Below, in pieces: positions 26,526 to 39,275 of a stretch of 64,000 nt of DNA. Position 1 is the first letter of the stretch; each line of letters opens with the position of its first letter. The notes under the pieces are model-generated. The model did not search any database. It worked only from the letters and a program-made list of their open reading frames with translations, and was not told where the DNA came from. The position numbers and the translations under genes were made by a program. The stretch covers positions 86,058 to 150,057 of the forward strand of contig DEMD01000007.1 of NCBI GenBank assembly GCA_002354735.1, read 5' to 3'. The stretch is from Gammaproteobacteria bacterium UBA2679. GTDB lineage: Bacteria > Pseudomonadota > Gammaproteobacteria > Pseudomonadales > Oleiphilaceae.

Positions 26526-27548
26526 TTAGCCGAACAGCGTCTCGCCGGACAGACCTTCCTTCTCCATGAGTTCACGCATTCTCTTCAACGCCTCAACCTG
26601 GATCTGACGAACGCGCTCACGGGTCAGGCCAATTTCCTGACCAACTTCTTCCAGTGTGCTCATCGGATAGCCTCTGAGACCGAAGCGACGAGAGATGACT
26701 TCCTGCTGCTTGTCGGTCAGCTCGTCGAGCCAGCGGTCCAGGCAGGAATTCATGTCGTTGTCCTGGAGCACCTGCGCAGGGTCTGCACTGCCTTCATCAG
26801 CAACGGTGTCGAGCAACGATTTATCTGCATTGCCCGCCAATGGCGAGTCAACGGAAGTGACACGCTCATTCAAACCCAGCATGCGCTTGACGTCCTTCAC
26901 AGGGCGTTCGAGCAGCTCGGCGATGTCTTCAGCCGTGGGCTCATGATCCAGCTTCTGAGTCAGCTCTCTTGCGGCTCTGAGATAGACATTGAGTTCTTTC
27001 ACAACATGAATCGGCAGACGGATGGTGCGGGTCTGGTTCATGATGGCGCGCTCGATGGTCTGACGAATCCACCAGGTCGCGTAGGTAGAGAAACGGAAGC
27101 CGCGCTCTGGATCGAACTTCTCGACCGCACGGATCAGACCAAGATTACCTTCCTCGATGAGGTCCAGCAGGGTCAGGCCGCGGTTAACATAACGCCGCGC
27201 GATCTTCACCACCAGACGGAGGTTGCTTTCTATCATCCGCTTACGACCGCGCTCATCACCCTTGCGGGCCAGACGGGCGAAATGCACTTCTTCTTCGGGC
27301 GTTAGTAGTGGAGAGAAACCAATCTCATTGAGATAGATCTGAGTTGCATCCAGGTTCCGATAGGATTGTCCATCGGCCAGCTTGAAACGGCCAGAGTTCT
27401 TCAGTTCATCAAAAGAATCGTCGTCGCTATCGTCGTCAAGGCTATCCTGCGCATCATATCCTGCATCCATGTCGTCCTGCTTCTCAGCAGTTTCATAATC
27501 GAACGCATTGTCTTCTGCATATGCTTTTGCGTTAGCTGCCATTGTCAT
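26526..27548 (-). CDS. rpoS: RNA polymerase sigma factor RpoS
   Basis: 340-residue stationary-phase/general stress sigma factor. An acidic N-terminus ([15 protein letters not shown]) precedes region 1.2 ([10 protein letters not shown]), region 2 ([36 protein letters not shown]), region 3 and region 4 ([20 protein letters not shown]). Placement directly after nlpD is the classic rpoS locus; the main rpoS promoter of relatives lies within nlpD. Start ATG 27548, with an in-frame ATG two codons later. Confidence 0.97.
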   Translation of the reverse strand: MTMAANAKAYAEDNAFDYETAEKQDDMDAGYDAQDSLDDDSDDDSFDELKNSGRFKLADGQSYRNLDATQIYLNEIGFSPLLTPEEEVHFARLARKGDERGRKRMIESNLRLVVKIARRYVNRGLTLLDLIEEGNLGLIRAVEKFDPERGFRFSTYATWWIRQTIERAIMNQTRTIRLPIHVVKELNVYLRAARELTQKLDHEPTAEDIAELLERPVKDVKRMLGLNERVTSVDSPLAGNADKSLLDTVADEGSADPAQVLQDNDMNSCLDRWLDELTDKQQEVISRRFGLRGYPMSTLEEVGQEIGLTRERVRQIQVEALKRMRELMEKEGLSGETLFG

Positions 27549-27724
27549 TCCAACCTTTTCTGTCTGCCCCGGCGTCCCGAATCAGGAACCGCCACCGGCT
27601 TGCGCTGCTGTTGATGTGCTGCTGGGCGCTCTTTGTCGCCTATCGCGTACACACTCATTTTTTTCAAATCATTCAGTCTTCGCGCACAAGGATCATTCTC
27701 TGATGTCTCACAGGGATCACCTGT

Positions 27725-28495
27725 TCAACGTTTCGGCAGATAACCCTTCGGGTCAACCGGGACGCCTCGCTTGCGTACTTCAAAGTGCAGCTTGACGCGG
27801 TTGGTTCCGGATGACCCCATCTCAGCGATGGGATCGCCTGCCTTCACTGTGCCACCCTCAGCAACCAGTATCTTGCTGTTATGAGCGTAGGCACTCAGAA
27901 ACTCTTCATTGTGCGTTATGATCACGAGCCGCCCGTAGCCTAGTAACCCGCTGCCTGCGTAGACCACTTCGCCCGCTGCAGCGGCGACTATCGGATCGCC
28001 TTCCTTGCCTGCTATGTCGATACCTTTGCTGCCATAGCCTGCATTGCTGAAACCTTCAATAATTGGGCCAGCGTGAGGCCACCTCCACACAGAGGGTGCT
28101 TTACCAGTATGTTTGGTAATCGGTGCTTTGGCGGTTTGTGTCTTTTTGTTACTGGCAGTGGAAACAGGACCTTGCGGAGCCTTTTTAACAGGCGGTTGAG
28201 CGCGGGGTCTGGCGGGCGGTGCAGAAGCTGGACGCCATGCGCCGGTATCTTCGAGCGTTATGAGTTGATTGGGATAGACCCGGTAAGGTGGCGCAATATC
28301 GTTTTCTGCTGCGAGTTCGCGAAAATCGCGACCATAGCGCCAGGCAATTGAGTGCAAGGATTCACCAGGCTGAACACGGTGGGAACCCCAACGGACCGGC
28401 GGGTTGAAGCTCGGATCCTGATAGATATCAGGCGAGGTACAGGAAAGCAGCGCAAGCCCGAGAACGCATAGAACAAGGCGTAGCGGCCTAGACAT
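27725..28495 (-). CDS. nlpD: murein hydrolase activator NlpD
   Basis: 256-residue outer-membrane lipoprotein (lipobox LLSC, Cys19) with a LysM peptidoglycan-binding domain (HRVQPGESLHSIAWRYG), a Pro/Lys-rich linker and a LytM/M23 domain. The LytM zinc site is degenerate: Ser replaces the first His (GSKGIDIAG) and Lys the HxH first His (VKLHFEV). So it should activate an amidase such as AmiC and not cut murein itself, as known for NlpD. Upstream of rpoS by 176 bases. Confidence 0.93.
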   Translation of the reverse strand: MSRPLRLVLCVLGLALLSCTSPDIYQDPSFNPPVRWGSHRVQPGESLHSIAWRYGRDFRELAAENDIAPPYRVYPNQLITLEDTGAWRPASAPPARPRAQPPVKKAPQGPVSTASNKKTQTAKAPITKHTGKAPSVWRWPHAGPIIEGFSNAGYGSKGIDIAGKEGDPIVAAAAGEVVYAGSGLLGYGRLVIITHNEEFLSAYAHNSKILVAEGGTVKAGDPIAEMGSSGTNRVKLHFEVRKRGVPVDPKGYLPKR

Positions 28496-28862
28496 CTATA
28501 CCTACTGCGGCTGTGCCGCGGACAGCACCCTCCGAAGTCACAAACCAGTTAGCACACTTCATGCCAGTTCTCCTATACACACAGTTACAAAGAAGCCAGA
28601 AAAAAGTGGTTTTTGATAGTTCAACCGCAGCTTTTGATAACCAAAATGGAGCCGAAAATACCTTTTATATAGCTAAATAGCGTAAAGAATCTGTAGAACG
28701 CGGCTCTAAGTAACTAATAAGCCGACATATTCTGAATTGTTCTAGTCGCACAAACGCTTTGCAACCTGATTTCATTGCTACCGCCAGTAACGCTGCTGAG
28801 AGGAGCGGTAACACTAGGCCCCGCTCAGTTGACACAATCTTCAAAGAATAGCCGATAAGCGG
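28496..28862. other. 367-base AT-rich gap between popT and nlpD
   Basis: No ORF or RNA gene that I recognise. It is clearly more AT-rich than the genes around it, with TTTTATATAG near 28664 and TTTTTGATAG near 28610 as possible promoter elements for nlpD-rpoS reading leftward. Also contains the weak hairpin at 28850-28864. Confidence 0.5.
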
Positions 28863-28864
28863 CT
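28850..28864 (-). terminator. weak hairpin overlapping the popT stop codon
   Basis: AGCCG-5 bases-CGGCT; on the minus strand it is followed by ATTCTTT. Only five base pairs, so a marginal terminator for the truD-surE-pcm-popT run. Confidence 0.3.
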
Positions 28865-29780
28865 AATTTAGTTGGTCAGGCGCCTTGAACCTGTTCAGTA
28901 CGACGATGAGCACAACCCCAGCCAGAGATAGTAGAAGCACCGCTAATACTTGCGGATCAAGTCCGCTTGCTTCGGCAAATTCGGCGGGACCTACGTTGAT
29001 TTGCACCAGCGGGGTCTCCTCGCCATGGCTGTTAGTGCGATAACTCACGGTCTCTTTCCATGGCCAGACCTTGTTGAGCGCGCCGAGCATCAGACCAGTC
29101 AGCGCTACCATGAGCATGGTGTAATAGCGCGCCATGAGATAGCTCAAGACTCGCGAAAATAGCAGAAGGCCCACTACGCAGCCCGCCGCAAATACGCCGA
29201 GAATTTCAAAATCAAAAGTCTTTATGGCGTCCATGATTGGTGGATAAAGACCAAACATCAGCAGCAGAAAGCTGCCTGACAGCCCCGGTAGAATCATCGC
29301 TGATATGGCTACCACACCGCCTACGAACAAATTGAGAACATTCGGCTCAATACTGACGGGGGTCAGGTCTGTGATGAGCCAGGCGATCACCGCAGAAGCC
29401 AGCAGAACCACCCAGTGGACCGGTTTGATGGTTCCAGCCACTCGCAAAATGAAGATGGCGGAACCCAGGATGAGGCCGAAGAAGAATCCCCAAAGGAGGT
29501 GGGGATAGGTCGCCAGCAGATGTGAAATCAGACTGGCGAGCAGCACGATACTGGTTAACACACCGCTGAAAAGTGCGAGCAAAAAGGCGCCATCCATTCG
29601 CCGCCACACCGCAGCAAATCCCTCTGTACGAAACAGCGGCCACAGCGCTGGGCCTATGCTGCTGAGCGCAATGAGAAGTCTCTGGTAAATCCCTGTAATA
29701 AAAGCAATTGTCCCTCCGGATACGCCCGGTATGACATCTGCGGCACCCATTGCCATTCCTTTCAGAAACGTCACTATCAT
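28863..29780 (-). CDS. popT: DUF368 undecaprenyl-phosphate translocase (PopT family)
   Basis: 305-residue polytopic inner-membrane protein. The family signature GMAMGAADVIPGVSGGTIAFITGIY sits at the N-terminus, and a second related motif AISAMILPGLSGSFLLLMFGLY in the middle, giving an inverted-repeat architecture. DUF368 proteins (PopT) were recently shown to recycle undecaprenyl phosphate across the membrane for cell-wall and LPS building. ATG 29780 overlaps the pcm stop by one base, so it belongs to the surE-pcm operon. The upstream TTG would only add one residue. Confidence 0.9.
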   Translation of the reverse strand: MIVTFLKGMAMGAADVIPGVSGGTIAFITGIYQRLLIALSSIGPALWPLFRTEGFAAVWRRMDGAFLLALFSGVLTSIVLLASLISHLLATYPHLLWGFFFGLILGSAIFILRVAGTIKPVHWVVLLASAVIAWLITDLTPVSIEPNVLNLFVGGVVAISAMILPGLSGSFLLLMFGLYPPIMDAIKTFDFEILGVFAAGCVVGLLLFSRVLSYLMARYYTMLMVALTGLMLGALNKVWPWKETVSYRTNSHGEETPLVQINVGPAEFAEASGLDPQVLAVLLLSLAGVVLIVVLNRFKAPDQLN

Positions 29781-30523
29781 CAACTTCCCACCAAGCCACT
29801 CAATAAAGGTACAAATCGAACTTCTTCTATTCTGGTCGTCACGAACTCTCCATCCTGTCGACGAATTGTCGTCAGATGCTGACGCTCTTCACCTACTGGC
29901 AGGATGAGCGTGCCACCCTCGATTAACTGGTCCAGCAGGGGCTGGGGTACAGCGCCTGGCGCTGCAGTGGCAATGATCACATCAAAGCGCTGTCTACGAT
30001 CCGGCCAACCGAGCATTCCATCGGCGAGCTGGCAGTGAATGTTATTCAGCTCCAGTCTTCTGAAGCGATCCTGCGCCTGCGCAAGTAGCCCCGAGATACG
30101 TTCGACGCTGTAGACGGTCTCGCAGCATTGCGCCAGCACAGCGGTCTGATAGCCTGAGCCAGTGCCTATCTCCAGCACCTTGCGGCGACGCGGTGATACC
30201 GTGTCAGAGACTTCGCTCGCTGCGGTTTCACGAATTGCGCTGACTACGAGCTGTGTCATTCTCGCAACAATGTAAGGCTGACTCAGGGTCTGGTTGTAGC
30301 CTATCGGTAGCGAGGCATCCTCATAGGCACGATGAGACAGCGCCTCATCAACGAAAATATGGCGAGGCACTTCTGCCATCGCTGCAAGAACGACTGGGTC
30401 GGCTATACCCTTGTCTCTGAGTCGTCCAATCAAACGCTGGCGGGTTCTCAGAGACGTCATCCCGATGCCATTGAAGTTTTCCCGCGCAGTCTTCGCGGGG
30501 CCGCGCTTTGTAGGCTCAGTCAT
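29780..30523 (-). CDS. pcm: protein-L-isoaspartate O-methyltransferase
   Basis: 247 residues. Repairs isoaspartyl damage in aged proteins using SAM. Family motifs: [17 protein letters not shown], then [17 protein letters not shown], the SAM site [16 protein letters not shown] and [12 protein letters not shown] basic N-terminal extension of about 25 residues precedes the fold, so an internal ATG (MTSLRTRQR) is a possible alternative. ATG 30523 overlaps the surE stop by eight bases. Confidence 0.95.
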   Translation of the reverse strand: MTEPTKRGPAKTARENFNGIGMTSLRTRQRLIGRLRDKGIADPVVLAAMAEVPRHIFVDEALSHRAYEDASLPIGYNQTLSQPYIVARMTQLVVSAIRETAASEVSDTVSPRRRKVLEIGTGSGYQTAVLAQCCETVYSVERISGLLAQAQDRFRRLELNNIHCQLADGMLGWPDRRQRFDVIIATAAPGAVPQPLLDQLIEGGTLILPVGEERQHLTTIRRQDGEFVTTRIEEVRFVPLLSGLVGS

Positions 30524-31271
30524 GATCAACGCTGCTTATCCAGTTCTGAAGGGATTCAAAGGCGTCATGCCGTGTCATGTCCGCATGTATGGGTGTGACG
30601 GACACATAGCCGGCCTCGATTGCCGCAAAGTCAGTGCCTTCGCCTGCATCGTCTCCAGCACCCGCAAGCGCTAGCCAGTAACGTTTGCGGCCACGCGGAT
30701 CGACGATCTCCTGTGGCTCTCCACCCTTTGCCCGGTGACCTAGCCTGGTAATACGAATCCCTCTCAGGTCGTGAAAGGGAACGTCGGGGACGTTAATATT
30801 GAGCACAGTTCGTGGCGGCACCGAGAGACTCTTCGGGCTCTCGAGCAATTGACGAACCACTCGCGCGGCGGTGTCGAAATGATTGTTCCCTGCATTGACC
30901 AGGGAAATCGCAATTGCCGGATAGGTCAGAAAGCGGCCTTCCATGGCAGCCGCAACCGTGCCGGAATACAGCACATCATCACCAAGGTTCGCATGCGTGT
31001 TGATACCGGAAACCACTCTGTCGGCTTCGAAGCCGAAGCGAGCACTCAGTCCTAGATGCACGCAGTCGGTAGGTGTGCCATCTACCCACATGAACCCGTT
31101 GGCTGCCTGTTGCAGCATCAGAGGGCGATTCAGCGTGAGCGAGTTACTGGCACCGCTATGATCACGCTCCGGTGCAATAACACGAATTTCGCCGAGGTCT
31201 TCGAGCGCTTCGGCCATCGCCGCGAGGCCAGCGGCGTAAACGCCATCATCATTGGATAGAAGTAGTTTCAT
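30516..31271 (-). CDS. surE: 5'/3'-nucleotidase SurE
   Basis: 251-residue metal-dependent nucleotide phosphatase of stationary-phase survival. Metal-binding DD in LLLSNDDG (residues 8-9), [12 protein letters not shown] with the family Ser, and [10 protein letters not shown] and [22 protein letters not shown] 31271 puts the family-standard [10 protein letters not shown] at the N-terminus; it overlaps truD by 23 bases. Confidence 0.95.
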   Translation of the reverse strand: MKLLLSNDDGVYAAGLAAMAEALEDLGEIRVIAPERDHSGASNSLTLNRPLMLQQAANGFMWVDGTPTDCVHLGLSARFGFEADRVVSGINTHANLGDDVLYSGTVAAAMEGRFLTYPAIAISLVNAGNNHFDTAARVVRQLLESPKSLSVPPRTVLNINVPDVPFHDLRGIRITRLGHRAKGGEPQEIVDPRGRKRYWLALAGAGDDAGEGTDFAAIEAGYVSVTPIHADMTRHDAFESLQNWISSVDHD

Positions 31272-32376
31272 TGCGAGGGCGAGCATCCTGTATCAAGTGA
31301 GCGACCTGGGAAAGCGCAACAGACGCATACGCGCCAGGGGGCAGTCCGAAGCATACCACCAGTGAGCCATCATGCCAGTGCCAGCTCATGTCTGTAGGTG
31401 TCATCCACAGTGCGCGCGGCGTATCCCGCTCACCCAGCGAATGAAGTGCTTCAAGCCAGCCAGTATAGTCGCCCCAGGCTTCCTGACGAAGAATATCGCT
31501 GGCGGACAGCTGGCTGGACGCTTCGGAGCGAACAGGGCCGCCGGGCAGTATGCCGATTGGCCCGTGCGCATTGTCCTCTGCGAGCAGCGGCTCATCGCCG
31601 TCGATGACGGAGCGAGCCACCCCCGCCTGCTGCCTTGAAGCCAGCAGACAATTGAAGAGATGAGCTCTTGCGGCGCTGACATACATTGGATTGACACGCC
31701 GCCCTTTACCCTTGCCACCGCGCGCCCTGCCTCGCTTGCCGGTGCGTGCGGGGTCGTCGCGAGTATCCCCGCCTGAACGCTCTGGAGACTGGCAGTAGAT
31801 CAATTCGAACTGTGTGAGGTTGCCGTGGTCGAAACCAAAGCGCTGAGCTCCGAAATAGTTGGGGAAGCCTTCAAGGCGCACCTGATCGAGTGCCACTTCG
31901 ACAGCTTCTTCGACAGGCGCGCTTTTTGGTATATCACGCAGCGTAATGCGAAAATCGTTGCCAACGTGGTCACCCCGGCGCAATTTTCTCGGATAGCGGC
32001 CGATGTGCAGAACTTCGCAGCCATCGAGTTCCCATGTTCGCCAATCGGGTGCTTCGCGCTTGCCCAGATAGACTGAGAACCACTGAGTGGTAACGGCCTG
32101 CCTGTCCTTCAGCCCAAAGAAACCGATGTCGACCTGCCTCACACCCGAAAAAGTGGCAAGACTGTCCGCCACCCATTGGGTGTTTTGTAGCCGTTTGCGG
32201 ATTCTCAGTAGATGGTGCTCGCCCTCTTCAGTCTCCGGCCGCCAGCATTCATCGACCACGAAGTCCTCTGGCATCACTTTCCAGCGAGCTTCGACATGGG
32301 GAGACGTGTACTTGGGGGGGCAGAGAAAGCTATCGATACGCTCTAGATCCGACGCCAGTCTTTCTGGTTTTACCAT
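31249..32376 (-). CDS. truD: tRNA pseudouridine synthase D
   Basis: 375 residues. Makes pseudouridine 13 in tRNA-Glu. Catalytic Asp91 in [13 protein letters not shown], plus the family segments [16 protein letters not shown] and [15 protein letters not shown]. An insertion at about 198-228, rich in Arg/Gly/Lys ([16 protein letters not shown]), separates these two segments and is longer and more basic than I expect for the family. ATG overlaps the ispF stop by one base (TGATG). Confidence 0.95.
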   Translation of the reverse strand: MVKPERLASDLERIDSFLCPPKYTSPHVEARWKVMPEDFVVDECWRPETEEGEHHLLRIRKRLQNTQWVADSLATFSGVRQVDIGFFGLKDRQAVTTQWFSVYLGKREAPDWRTWELDGCEVLHIGRYPRKLRRGDHVGNDFRITLRDIPKSAPVEEAVEVALDQVRLEGFPNYFGAQRFGFDHGNLTQFELIYCQSPERSGGDTRDDPARTGKRGRARGGKGKGRRVNPMYVSAARAHLFNCLLASRQQAGVARSVIDGDEPLLAEDNAHGPIGILPGGPVRSEASSQLSASDILRQEAWGDYTGWLEALHSLGERDTPRALWMTPTDMSWHWHDGSLVVCFGLPPGAYASVALSQVAHLIQDARPRNETTSIQ

Positions 32377-32930
32377 CAGGCAAGCGACTCGATGAGTGCG
32401 ACAGCGTGACAGGCGATACCTTCCTGCCGCCCCACGAAACCGAGTTTTTCGGTGGTGGTCGCCTTTACATTTACCGATGAAGGACTGACCTCACAATCTT
32501 CAGCTATGTTTCGCTGCATTTGTGAGATGTGCTCAGCCATTCTTGGCGCCTGCGCCACTATCGTCGAATCGATGTTGCCGATACTGAAGCCGATATCCCG
32601 CAGTCGCGCGACGACCGTTCGCAACAGTTGTCGGCTGTCGGCATTCTTGTAGGCCGGATCAGTATCCGGAAAGTGCCTGCCGATATCACCCAAGCCAGCG
32701 GCGCCCAGAAGCGCGTCGCATATGGCATGAATGAGGACGTCGCCATCGGAGTGAGCCAACAGACGGCTTCGTGCGGGGATGTGCACACCACCAATCACTA
32801 TACTTGCAGCGGCGTCGCTCGGCGGGATGCCGCTCGCCGGGACGCCGGTCGCCGCGACGCCGGCCTGCGGAGGGGCCTGTTCGGCATCAGTTTCGAAAGC
32901 GTGAACGTCGTAGCCGTGGCCAATTCTCAT
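32376..32930 (-). CDS. ispF: 2-C-methyl-D-erythritol 2,4-cyclodiphosphate synthase
   Basis: 184-residue MEP-pathway enzyme. Zinc ligands in GYDVHAF (Asp8, His10), LLAHSDGDV, and the C-terminal [18 protein letters not shown]. About 28 extra residues lie between DVHAF and IVIGGVHIP, where most IspF proteins have four or five; part of it is a five-residue repeat [15 protein letters not shown] encoded by 15-bp DNA repeats. The insert follows the first strand at the active-site edge, so it may lengthen a surface loop without destroying activity. Confidence 0.93.
   Translation of the reverse strand: MRIGHGYDVHAFETDAEQAPPQAGVAATGVPASGIPPSDAAASIVIGGVHIPARSRLLAHSDGDVLIHAICDALLGAAGLGDIGRHFPDTDPAYKNADSRQLLRTVVARLRDIGFSIGNIDSTIVAQAPRMAEHISQMQRNIAEDCEVSPSSVNVKATTTEKLGFVGRQEGIACHAVALIESLA
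32817..32861. repeat. 15-bp tandem repeat, three copies, inside ispF
   Basis: Three adjacent 15-base units: GCTCGGCGGGATGCC, GCTCGCCGGGACGCC and GGTCGCCGCGACGCC. In frame with ispF, so the copy number can change without a frameshift. Each unit encodes five residues of the loop insertion. Confidence 0.85.
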
Positions 32931-32961
32931 GAGACTTCACCTGGAATCGTTTAGGTCGGCA

Positions 32962-33729
32962 TCACGAGGATCGCTGTTCGCTGGCGAAGGCCAGACCATT
33001 CTCGAGCTGCTGACGATATAGAAAAGCCGCGAGAGCAAGATCCTCGGGCTGTGTGATCTTGATGTTATCACTCCGGCCGGCCACCATCAGCACCTCCTTG
33101 CCACTTTGCTCGAGGGCACTGGCTTCGTCGGTGATCCACTTGCGCTCCGCCTGCTCGAGAGACTCACGTAAGGCCGCATAACGAATGACCTGTGGCGTCA
33201 TTGCCCGCCATAGCAGTGCTCGCGGGACGGTCTCTGTAATTGGCAGCTCGGTGTCACGACGGGCCAGGGGCACACAGCGTTTGAGTGTATCACTGACAGG
33301 TATGCCAAGAATGGCGCCGAAACGACTGGCGACCGCTGTTGTCACTACTGCATCGAGGTCAGATCGGCAGAGACAGGGCCTGGCGAGGTCATGGACGAGC
33401 ACCAGATCCTCGTCTGCTGCACGTCCATCCAGGGCCTGCAGGGTGTTGAGTACGGTGTCAGCGCGTTCATTTCCACCTGTCGCCAAAATTTCCACACGCT
33501 CCTTCTGCTCCGGCTCGAGCAGCTCAAGGACGCTGGCTGCGCGGGTATCACCTGGCGCAACTGCTACGATAAGCCGCTCCAATCCAAGCCCGAGCAGACG
33601 TTCAAGCGTGCACTGCATAACCGTTTTGGTATCGATGAGACGAAGATACTGCTTTGGTTCCGCCGCGCGCATACGCCGCCCGGCGCCGGCAGCTGGCAAT
33701 ACGACCCAGACAGGCGTGGCTTCAGACAT
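32962..33729 (-). CDS. ispD: 2-C-methyl-D-erythritol 4-phosphate cytidylyltransferase
   Basis: 255 residues, somewhat longer than usual through a C-terminal tail. CTP-binding loop LPAAGAGRRMRAAEPKQYL at the N-terminus, VHDLARPC in the middle and WITDEASALEQ / NIKITQPEDLALA near the end. Note LVHDLARPC where most have VHDAARP. Step 2 of the MEP isoprenoid pathway; ispF follows after 31 bases. Confidence 0.95.
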   Translation of the reverse strand: MSEATPVWVVLPAAGAGRRMRAAEPKQYLRLIDTKTVMQCTLERLLGLGLERLIVAVAPGDTRAASVLELLEPEQKERVEILATGGNERADTVLNTLQALDGRAADEDLVLVHDLARPCLCRSDLDAVVTTAVASRFGAILGIPVSDTLKRCVPLARRDTELPITETVPRALLWRAMTPQVIRYAALRESLEQAERKWITDEASALEQSGKEVLMVAGRSDNIKITQPEDLALAAFLYRQQLENGLAFASEQRSS

Positions 33730-33783
33730 GGAGAACCGTGCGGGAAAGATAAAATTCTGGAAAACGGTGGCTAACGAAATTCA

Positions 33784-34134
33784 TCAGTCAGTGACGATGT
33801 AGAAGGTCTCATTATGACCAATAAGGCCAAGCTGTTCGCGCGCACGCTCGGCGATGACTTCGTCGACGTGCTTGAGCTCCTCGACCTCAGCCCTCAGCTG
33901 CTCGTTTCGCATGAGAAGCTTGTTGTTGCGTTCGGCCTGAATGCCGATGGCGTATCTGATCTCGCTGAGCGAATTGAGCGATCCGTGTGCAAACCAAAGG
34001 CGATACTGGAGGTACAATACACTGATCGACAGCAAGCCCCACAATACGATCTGCACATAGGGAACGTGCACCATCGGGCTGCGCAATTGCTCATCTGAAA
34101 ATTCACTGCGGCCTGTGGGCTGCATCACCGACAT
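33784..34134 (-). CDS. ftsB: cell division protein FtsB
   Basis: 116 residues: a cytoplasmic tail of about 25 residues, one membrane helix (VQIVLWGLLSISVLYLQYRLWF), then a periplasmic coiled coil (IQAERNNKLLMRNEQLRAEVEELK) and the short conserved end ERAREQLGLIGHNETFY. Partners FtsL and FtsQ in the divisome. The N-terminal tail before the helix is longer than usual, so an internal start (ATG at about 34074) is possible. Upstream of ispD as in relatives. Confidence 0.9.
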   Translation of the reverse strand: MSVMQPTGRSEFSDEQLRSPMVHVPYVQIVLWGLLSISVLYLQYRLWFAHGSLNSLSEIRYAIGIQAERNNKLLMRNEQLRAEVEELKHVDEVIAERAREQLGLIGHNETFYIVTD

Positions 34135-34285
34135 TCGCTGACTACTCGCTTCAAGGGGAGCCTCATAAATGACGAGACCCTGATGCGAACTAGCTTAGCA
34201 GGTATAGCGAAAAATTCTGTAGTGTACGGATGTCCAGTACCCGCAGAAAGCGGCGGATGACCAGCACCCGCCACTCTTCCTGACG

Positions 34286-35632
<1,347 letters not shown>

Positions 35633-35645
35633 TCAATTACAGTGC

Positions 35646-38170
<2,525 letters not shown>

Positions 38171-38338
38171 CTACTTGAGATAGGAGAGGCGAAACGGCTT
38201 CAGGCTGATTTCACAGTGAATGCCATTTGCGTGCTTCGATGGCGCGCCAGAATACCAGATCGCTGGTCAGTCCATCAACCGATGAGGGACAGCAAATCGC
38301 CACACCTCGAGCGCGCCCTTCAGCCCATGCCAAAGTTC

Positions 38339-38354
38339 TGGCACAAATCTGGCA
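38339..38354 (+). promoter_or_regulatory. sigma-54-type promoter upstream of stator genes
   Basis: TGGCACAAATCTGGCA matches the consensus TGGCAC-R-N4-TTGCW at every fixed base but one (TG for TT before GC), with GG and GC spaced correctly as the -24/-12 elements. It sits 97 bases upstream of the MotA-like start in the pyrG divergent gap, on the plus strand. No sigma-54 activator gene is in the window. Confidence 0.6.
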
Positions 38355-38450
38355 TCAGCTGGGATATACGCGTCCGTGCGTCAACTTTTTGCCGCTGCCC
38401 ACCACTTGATGGGCGAGCGTTACTGTTTCCTTATCTGGAGCTGCAAGCGA

Positions 38451-39275
38451 ATGATACTCACGCTGGTACTCGGCAGCCTGTCAGGCATATTCTTCATTGT
38501 GCTTGCGGTCGTGCTGTCGACCGATAACCCGATGATATTCTTCAACATACCCGGCCTTATTCTGGTTGCGGGCGGTTGTTTTGCTGCTCTGTTTGCCGGT
38601 TTCCCGGGCAAGGAGATCAAGGCAGCCTTCCGGGCAGTCAAGACACTGGGGCATCCCGATCATCTCAACGATGTGCAGCAGATTGATGAGCTGGTCCAAT
38701 TTGCGCGTGACTATAGCCGCAACGATATCCGCAAGATTGAGGCGCGCCTACACCAGCACATCAATCCTTTTCTCGCCATGGGCATGCAGATGATTATTGC
38801 CAAGCTGCCGGTCGCTGACGTAGCCGGGACAATGGCCTGGCGTATCAAGCGGCTGAAAGCGCGAGAGCAGGCAGAGGCAAGAATCTTCCACTCGCTATCC
38901 GCCTACGCGCCCGCCTTCGGCATGGTCGGCACCCTCCTCGGCCTGGTGAACATGATGCTAGTGCTGGATGCCAAGAGTCTCGACCTCATGGGTGGCCACC
39001 TGGCCATCGCACTGGTCACGACTTTCTACGGTTTGCTGCTTTCGAACCTCTTCTTCAAACCGGTAGCTACAAAACTTGAGCGTCGGACCGAAAAGCGGCT
39101 GTTACATATGAGCCTCATACTCGAAGGCATCACCCTCATTGGCCTCGGCCGCAGCCCAGCCTTCATCCGCGAGAGCCTGTACTCCTTCGTGACGCATTTC
39201 GACGATGAACTGGGTGCGCGACACGCAGCCAAGCCCGCCATTGACAGCGAGTCCGCTCATGCCACGCTCCCCTGA
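38451..39275 (+). CDS. MotA/PomA-family stator subunit
   Basis: 274-residue membrane protein with four predicted helices. Start-of-protein pattern LVLGSLSGIFFIVLAVVL, FFNIPGLILVAGG, the long cytoplasmic loop, then the MotA signature YAPAFGMVGTLLGLVNMM and ALVTTFYGLLLSNLFFKPVA, which include the two conserved prolines region and helix 4. Forms an ion-driven motor with its MotB-type partner, which overlaps it. I chose ATG 38451 with GGAG ten bases upstream. Could drive a flagellum or another ion-powered process; no flagellar gene is nearby. Confidence 0.85.
   Translation: MILTLVLGSLSGIFFIVLAVVLSTDNPMIFFNIPGLILVAGGCFAALFAGFPGKEIKAAFRAVKTLGHPDHLNDVQQIDELVQFARDYSRNDIRKIEARLHQHINPFLAMGMQMIIAKLPVADVAGTMAWRIKRLKAREQAEARIFHSLSAYAPAFGMVGTLLGLVNMMLVLDAKSLDLMGGHLAIALVTTFYGLLLSNLFFKPVATKLERRTEKRLLHMSLILEGITLIGLGRSPAFIRESLYSFVTHFDDELGARHAAKPAIDSESAHATLP

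Noticed and set aside
28851..28858. GCCGATAA, a perfect FliA (sigma-28) -10 element
   Set aside because: No TAAA at the proper 15-base distance and it is half of a hairpin at the popT stop; treated as chance.
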